This document shows, piece by piece, positions 23,375 to 27,208 of a stretch of 27,208 nt of DNA; the first letter of the stretch is position 1; each line of letters starts with the position of its first letter. Under the pieces are notes generated by a model. It made no database searches, was not told where the DNA came from, and was given only the letters and a program-made list of their open reading frames with translations. Source of the stretch: CAZCZU01 sp964503475. Its GTDB lineage: Bacteria; Pseudomonadota; Zetaproteobacteria; Mariprofundales; Mariprofundaceae. The stretch lies in contig CAZCZU010000034.1 in the NCBI GenBank assembly GCA_964503475.1, forward strand, positions 1 to 27,208, given 5' to 3'. A program made the translations under genes and the position numbers.

Positions 23375-25050
23375 CAGGCTCCTGCCCCGATGGCACTGCC
23401 GCGCGCCAGCATCTGGGCCGCATGCTCCAGCCCCTCCTCGCTTGCCCCGCCCAGCATGCGTGCAATTTCACCCGTCCGCTCCTCGCGGGCAACCGGCATC
23501 AGTTCGGTGATCGTACGCTCTCCCACTTGTCGCTTGCGGATGCAAACCTGCCGGGTGGCACAGGCGGCCACCTGCGGCAGATGGGAGACAACCAGCACCT
23601 GCCGCTCATGCCCCATCGCCTGCAACAGTTCGCCGACACACCATGCCGTCTCGCCGCCAATGCCGACATCGACCTCATCGAACACGGCAATATGCGGCGC
23701 GTTGGCCAGGGCGCCGCACGCCTTCAGGGCCAGCACCAGGCGCGACATCTCACCGCCCGATGCCACCTGCGACAGCGGCCGGAACGGCTCGCCCGGATTA
23801 CTCGCCGCCATAAACACAATCTCGTCCCAGCCATCGGCATGCCACTGCCCGGACTCATCCTCATGGGCATGCACTTCGATACGAATCTGCATCCCCTTCA
23901 GACCCAGGCGATCCAGATAGGGGCGCAGGGCTTCGGCAAGTTTAGTCGCGGCCTCGCTGCGAGACTCCGACAGTGTGCTTGCTGCGTTACGGTAGGCAGC
24001 CTCAGTCTCCTGCAGGCGGGCCGTCAGTTTCTCGGCATCCCAGCCGGCCGTCTCCAGTTGTGACAGCCGCTCCTGCCACTGCTGTATCAGCCCGACCAGG
24101 CCCTCCTCATCCGTCTGGTGGCGACGCATCGCTTCACGCAGGCCGGCCAGGCGCTGCTCCGCCTGCTCCAGTGCCTCCGGATCAAGTTCGGCATCCAGGG
24201 CCGTACGCAGGTGCGGCTCCGCCTCGCCCAGCAACACGTCCATCTGCCCCAGCAGATCATGCGCCTCTTTCAAACCCGGGTTGAATTCACTCATCGCCTC
24301 GATGGCATGAATCGCGGAGGCCAGCATCTGACGCGCATTGGGCTCATCCTCATCCAGTACCGCCAGGGCTGTCGCGGCCGCCTGCTGGATCTGCACCACA
24401 TGCCGCCCGGACTCGACCTGCTGCTCCAGCTCCGACTCGAGCCCCAAAACCGGTGAAATCGCTTCCAGCCTGGCCAGCTCCTCGCGCATCCAGTTCTCCT
24501 GCTGTTCGGCATCGCCCTTGTCGCTTTGCAACCGCTGCAGAGCCTTGCGGGCACTTTGCATATCGGCATGCGCGACCGTCACCTGCTCCTGCAGGGCATC
24601 GGCCACACCGGCATCGACCATCGCTTTCTGGAATTCCGCCTGCAGCAGTGCCTGGTGCTCATGCTGCCCGTGCAGGTCCAGGCAGAGATTGCCGACCTGC
24701 TGCAACACCTTCAGCGGCACCGGCATACCGTTCAGCCATGCCCGCGAACGACCGTCTGCATTGATGACACGACGCAGGATCAGCTGTTCGTCCGACTCGA
24801 TCTCATGCTCCTGCAGCAGGGCATGCAGGCGCGCATCGTCGTGCTCGACCACGGCCATCACCTCGGCCTTGTCGGCACCATGGCGCACCCACTCCTGGCT
24901 GGCGCGGGCGCCGAATGCCGCCCCCAGCGCATCGACCAGGATCGATTTGCCGGCCCCCGTTTCACCGGAGAAGACGGTCATTCCGGAGGCAAGCTCCAGC
25001 TGCATCTCCTCGATCAGGGCAAACTGGCGGACAATGAACTCGGTCAGCAT
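23374..25050 (-). CDS. recN: DNA repair protein RecN
   Basis: An SMC-like ATPase acting in recombinational repair of double-strand breaks. The 558-residue protein has N-terminal ATP-binding parts (MLTEFIVRQFALIEEMQLEL and Walker A GETGAGKS at 29-36) and long coiled-coil arms in the middle (about 150-340). The C-terminal part has the ABC signature SGGEMSRLVLALK and Walker B HIAVFDEVDVGIGG. It is complete. Its ATG is two bases after the nadK stop, giving tight coupling. No obvious LexA box precedes the operon, so SOS control, usual for recN in E. coli, is not shown by this sequence. Confidence 0.96.
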   Translation of the reverse strand: MLTEFIVRQFALIEEMQLELASGMTVFSGETGAGKSILVDALGAAFGARASQEWVRHGADKAEVMAVVEHDDARLHALLQEHEIESDEQLILRRVINADGRSRAWLNGMPVPLKVLQQVGNLCLDLHGQHEHQALLQAEFQKAMVDAGVADALQEQVTVAHADMQSARKALQRLQSDKGDAEQQENWMREELARLEAISPVLGLESELEQQVESGRHVVQIQQAAATALAVLDEDEPNARQMLASAIHAIEAMSEFNPGLKEAHDLLGQMDVLLGEAEPHLRTALDAELDPEALEQAEQRLAGLREAMRRHQTDEEGLVGLIQQWQERLSQLETAGWDAEKLTARLQETEAAYRNAASTLSESRSEAATKLAEALRPYLDRLGLKGMQIRIEVHAHEDESGQWHADGWDEIVFMAASNPGEPFRPLSQVASGGEMSRLVLALKACGALANAPHIAVFDEVDVGIGGETAWCVGELLQAMGHERQVLVVSHLPQVAACATRQVCIRKRQVGERTITELMPVAREERTGEIARMLGGASEEGLEHAAQMLARGSAIGAGA

Positions 25051-25052
25051 GG

Positions 25053-25910
25053 CTAGTCGCTGTCGTGGCCTGCCCAGTGAAGCTTGCTGCGCAGGGTCTT
25101 GAAATAGTGGCGTTCGGGCAGGTAAACCAGCGTGATCAGGCCACCCTTGGTGACCACGACGCGGTCGCCGGCATCGAGCACGGTGTGCACCTGGCCATCA
25201 AGGTTCAGGGCGGCCGGCTTCGGGCTGTCGATCAGGCGCAGTTCGATCACATCTTCGGCCGGCACCACCACCGGGCGGTTGGAGAGGACATGCGGGCAGA
25301 CCGGCACCACCGTGATCGCCTCCACTTCCGGATGCACGATCGGGCCACCGGCCGACAAGGCATAGGCGGTGGAACCGGCCGGGGTGGCCAGTACCAGGCC
25401 GTCGGCCCGCATGCGGAAAACGAACTGATCACGGATCAGCATTTCGAACTCGATCATGCGCGGGTGGTCGTTGCGCTGCAGTACCACGTCATTCATGGCT
25501 ACGCCGTGGTTCAGGCGCTCGTTGCCGCGCCAGATATCGGCCCGCAGGCCGAAATGGTGTTTGGACTTGCTGTTGCCGGCCAGCACTTCGCTGACCACAT
25601 CGAACATGCTGCCCACCGGCGTATCGGTCAGGAAGCCGAGACGCCCGAGATTGATGCCGAGAATCGGCGTACCCTGCCCCATGCAGCTGCGCCCGACGTG
25701 CAGCAGCGTACCGTCGCCGCCCAGCACAATGATGAGCTCCACCTTCTCTGCCATCTCGTTCAGCGGCAGACAGGTACAGCCGACATCGCCGGCCAGCTGT
25801 TCGTCGGCAAACACCTCGCAGTGGCGCTTGCGCAGCCAGTCGGCCAGTCCCCCGGCCAGGTTGCGCGCCCGCTCATCCTGCGGCTTGATGTAGATGCCGA
25901 CGCGCTTCAT
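25053..25910 (-). CDS. nadK: NAD kinase NadK
   Basis: Phosphorylates NAD to NADP using ATP or polyphosphate. The 285-residue protein has the GGDGT motif (64-68) in IIVLGGDGTLL, the following LGINLGRLGFLTD, and the NE/D motif region MNDVVLQR. It also has the C-terminal TPAGSTAYALSAGGPIV signature with the SNRPVVVP stretch. The start ATG 25910 directly abuts the stop of the upstream cytochrome gene (TAG at 25913-25911). Downstream it is followed at two bases by recN, reproducing the common nadK-recN pair of proteobacteria. Confidence 0.97.
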   Translation of the reverse strand: MKRVGIYIKPQDERARNLAGGLADWLRKRHCEVFADEQLAGDVGCTCLPLNEMAEKVELIIVLGGDGTLLHVGRSCMGQGTPILGINLGRLGFLTDTPVGSMFDVVSEVLAGNSKSKHHFGLRADIWRGNERLNHGVAMNDVVLQRNDHPRMIEFEMLIRDQFVFRMRADGLVLATPAGSTAYALSAGGPIVHPEVEAITVVPVCPHVLSNRPVVVPAEDVIELRLIDSPKPAALNLDGQVHTVLDAGDRVVVTKGGLITLVYLPERHYFKTLRSKLHWAGHDSD

Positions 25911-26198
25911 CTATTTGCCTTTGCTACCGGCCCAGTCTTTCGGCTGTACATGACACTGGAAGCACTGGTCGGCTTTCGTATGCCCCATCGGCTGCGGCCG
26001 TACGCCGTCCGCTCCGTGGCAGGTCATGCAGGCGGCCCTGGTGGTCGCTGTCCGGTGCACCTCGTCATTCGGCACGGGCTTGGTCGTGCGATCACTGGAG
26101 CCCAGCACCAGCGCCAGCACCACTGCCGCGACAATGGCCAGAAAAACCACGTCCTGCTTGCCAGGCTTCCACGATTGACGTTTGTCGGACTCCGCCAT
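25911..26198 (-). CDS. Small membrane-anchored diheme cytochrome c
   Basis: A 95-residue protein with one hydrophobic helix near the N-terminus (about 16-33), acting as an uncleaved signal-anchor. A periplasmic domain follows with two CxxCH motifs, CMTCH (57-61) and CQCH within CFQCH (79-83). The spacing and HGADGVRPQPMGH resemble fragments of NapB/NrfB-type multiheme proteins, but it is too short to place. The start ATG 26198 has AGGAGAG six bases upstream; a longer frame beginning at 26297 lacks support. The gene heads the nadK-recN-GNAT operon, a placement with no obvious logic, and is divergent from another heme/redox candidate at 26406. Confidence 0.85.
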   Translation of the reverse strand: MAESDKRQSWKPGKQDVVFLAIVAAVVLALVLGSSDRTTKPVPNDEVHRTATTRAACMTCHGADGVRPQPMGHTKADQCFQCHVQPKDWAGSKGK

Positions 26199-26405
26199 GG
26201 GCCGCTCTCCTTTATCCAAGAAATAAAAGGTGCGACGAGCATAGGGGTGCATGTCACACCTGTCATGTTTCGCGAGCCTATACTCGCCTTGCGGCAATTG
26301 CCATGCACGGAATTATTAAGGGTTTATAACCATACTGTACCTCCGTGGTATTGATTAAAACCGTCGCTAGGATGCACCCAAGTTCGTCCTATGGAGGAAA
26401 TGAAT
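26199..26405. promoter_or_regulatory. Divergent regulatory region, cytochrome operon / membrane protein
   Basis: This region of about 207 bp separates two divergent genes. It contains the palindrome GGCAATTGCC (26293-26302), identical to one in the lon promoter, and a CATGTCACACCTGTCATG stretch near 26249. It also has an AT-rich segment (26311-26330, with TTTATAA) that could hold the plus-strand promoter, and a half FNR-like TTGAT at 26351. Ribosome binding sites are clear for both genes, GGAGG (26393-26397) on the plus strand and AGGAGAG (minus). I cannot assign promoters with certainty. Confidence 0.35.
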
Positions 26406-26993
26406 ATGAAGATCTTTCAGGATCATAAACTGACAATTATCACCGGTTTCGTACTGGCCTTTGTCCTGATCGGTGCCGGCTACGCTACGGGCGGTGGCCT
26501 GGCTGCCGACCAGCTTATCGGAGCCGTTGCCCGCTGGGGCCACTTCCTGGCCGGCATCACCTGGATCGGCCTGCTCTACTACTTCAACCTGGTTCAGGTA
26601 CCGTCGCTGGGCGGTGTCTCCGCCGACACCAAGGCCGACCTGTTCAAGGAGGGCAGCATCGTCCGCCGCGCACTGTTCTGGTTCCGCTTCGGCGCTCTGT
26701 TCACCGTCATCTTCGGCATCATCCTGCTGGCAGGCCTCTACAAGATGGGCGGCATGGATGCTATCGGTGTCGACATCCAGATCGGTGCCACCTTCGGCAT
26801 CATCATGTGGGCCAATGTCTTCTTCATCATCTGGCCGAACCAGAAGAAGGTGATCGGCATGGTCGAGGCTACGGCCGACGAGAAGGCTGCTGCCGGCAAG
26901 AAGGCGCTGATCGCCTCCCGCCTGAACACGATTCTCTCCATCCCGATGCTCTTCTTCATGGCATCAAGCGCTCACTTCCCGATCTTCAACTAA
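26406..26993 (+). CDS. Membrane protein related to PuuD/urate oxidase N-terminal domain
   Basis: A 195-residue integral membrane protein with about five helices (roughly 10-30, 43-63, 82-105, 120-142 and 175-192). RWGHFLAGITWIGLLYYFNLVQVPSL and FWFRFGALFTVIFGIILL are typical of the PF06181-type domain. In PuuD that domain carries a C-terminal cytochrome c; here that domain is missing. Histidines in helices (GHFLAG and SSAHFPIF) could bind heme. Function in stand-alone form is unknown. The start ATG 26406 is eight bases after GGAGG; ATGs at 26391 and 26400 are too close to or within that site. A strong terminator follows. Confidence 0.85.
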   Translation: MKIFQDHKLTIITGFVLAFVLIGAGYATGGGLAADQLIGAVARWGHFLAGITWIGLLYYFNLVQVPSLGGVSADTKADLFKEGSIVRRALFWFRFGALFTVIFGIILLAGLYKMGGMDAIGVDIQIGATFGIIMWANVFFIIWPNQKKVIGMVEATADEKAAAGKKALIASRLNTILSIPMLFFMASSAHFPIFN

Positions 26994-27016
26994 TCGGACA
27001 AGAGCACATCGTAATC

Positions 27017-27043
27017 AAGGGGCGCTTCGGCGCCCCTTTTTTG
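27017..27043 (+). terminator. Rho-independent terminator after the membrane protein
   Basis: GGGGCGC-TTCG-GCGCCCC is a perfect 7-bp stem with a stable TTCG tetraloop, extended by AA/TT, and followed by six T residues. It starts about 24 bases after the stop codon at 26993. Confidence 0.95.
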
Positions 27044-27133
27044 TTTAAGCGACCGCTTGAACCGAATGCCAAAACGGACGTTCATTTCCCCGACTGTTGA
27101 GCTATTGTATTTGCATAAATTGTGGAGGGTGTG

Positions 27134-27208
27134 GTGAAGAAATCGGTTCAATTAGCTCTTTTACTGTTGGGCTCCGGCATGTTGTTTGGAAGTGGAATGT
27201 ACTTGGGC
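27134..27208 (+). CDS. Start of an exported protein (partial, runs off right edge)
   Basis: A GTG at 27134, preceded by GGAGGG (27124-27129), opens a frame of 25 codons to the end of the window. It encodes MKKSVQLALLLLGSGMLFG and on, a basic start followed by a hydrophobic stretch that looks like a signal peptide or first membrane helix. A GTG three bases earlier is in frame but too close to the ribosome binding site. Only the signal region is visible, so no function can be given. Confidence 0.68.
   Translation, partial: MKKSVQLALLLLGSGMLFGSGMYLG

Noticed and set aside
26351..26364. FNR-type box TTGAT-N4 in front of the PuuD-like gene
   Set aside because: Only the left half matches; the right half reads ACCGT, not ATCAA.

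Overview
The window reads as a piece of a proteobacterial chromosome of fairly high GC (roughly 60% by eye). It is packed with housekeeping operons, and a short lower-GC integron cassette segment lies at the left edge. The mix of gene orders is: dusB-ntrB-ntrC (as in alphaproteobacteria); prlC and ruvX-pyrR-pyrB-pyrC (as in gamma/betaproteobacteria); RpoH-type promoters in front of lon and htpX; and several c-type cytochromes. I infer a respiring Gram-negative bacterium. A zetaproteobacterium is possible, but that is an impression from gene content and not a proven assignment.

Layout. (1) 1-~1010: two integron-cassette ORFs on the minus strand, separated by a well-formed 57-bp attC site. The second cassette begins at a GTTAGGC core next to AT-rich DNA with two inverted repeats and a -10-like box. 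No integrase gene is visible before engB. (2) 1013-5134: engB (minus), then dusB, ntrB and ntrC (plus). (3) 5160-7208: prlC (minus), with an intrinsic-terminator-like hairpin in its leader. (4) 7436-11326: a six-gene plus-strand operon for cytochrome b561, SHP-like cytochrome c, diheme cytochrome c, a PepSY protein and a QseBC/PhoPQ-like two-component system. It is preceded by a tandem hexamer that could be the regulator's own box. (5) 11333-16070: a tightly overlapping minus-strand operon of FAD/NAD(P) reductase, ruvX, pyrR, pyrB, pyrC and pyrK. (6) 16140-17887: prmA and an EamA transporter (plus). (7) lon (minus) and htpX (plus) are divergent, each with a sigma-32-like promoter. (8) 21577-22815: a small two-TM coiled-coil protein and a CinA-type protein. 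(9) 22853-26198: a minus-strand operon of membrane diheme cytochrome, nadK, recN and an ArgA-like GNAT. (10) 26406-26993: a PuuD-N-like membrane protein with a strong terminator, then the start of a new exported protein that runs off the window.

How the genes fit together: dusB-ntrBC links tRNA modification to nitrogen control. The SHP/DHC/cytochrome b group is a membrane-to-periplasm electron chain under local two-component control. The pyr block makes UMP, with PyrK and a second flavoprotein handling electrons. Lon and HtpX form a heat-shock proteolysis pair. The most unusual parts are the cassette segment, especially its protein of five regular YDY/His repeats, and the regulatory architecture in front of the cytochrome operon, lon/htpX and prlC.
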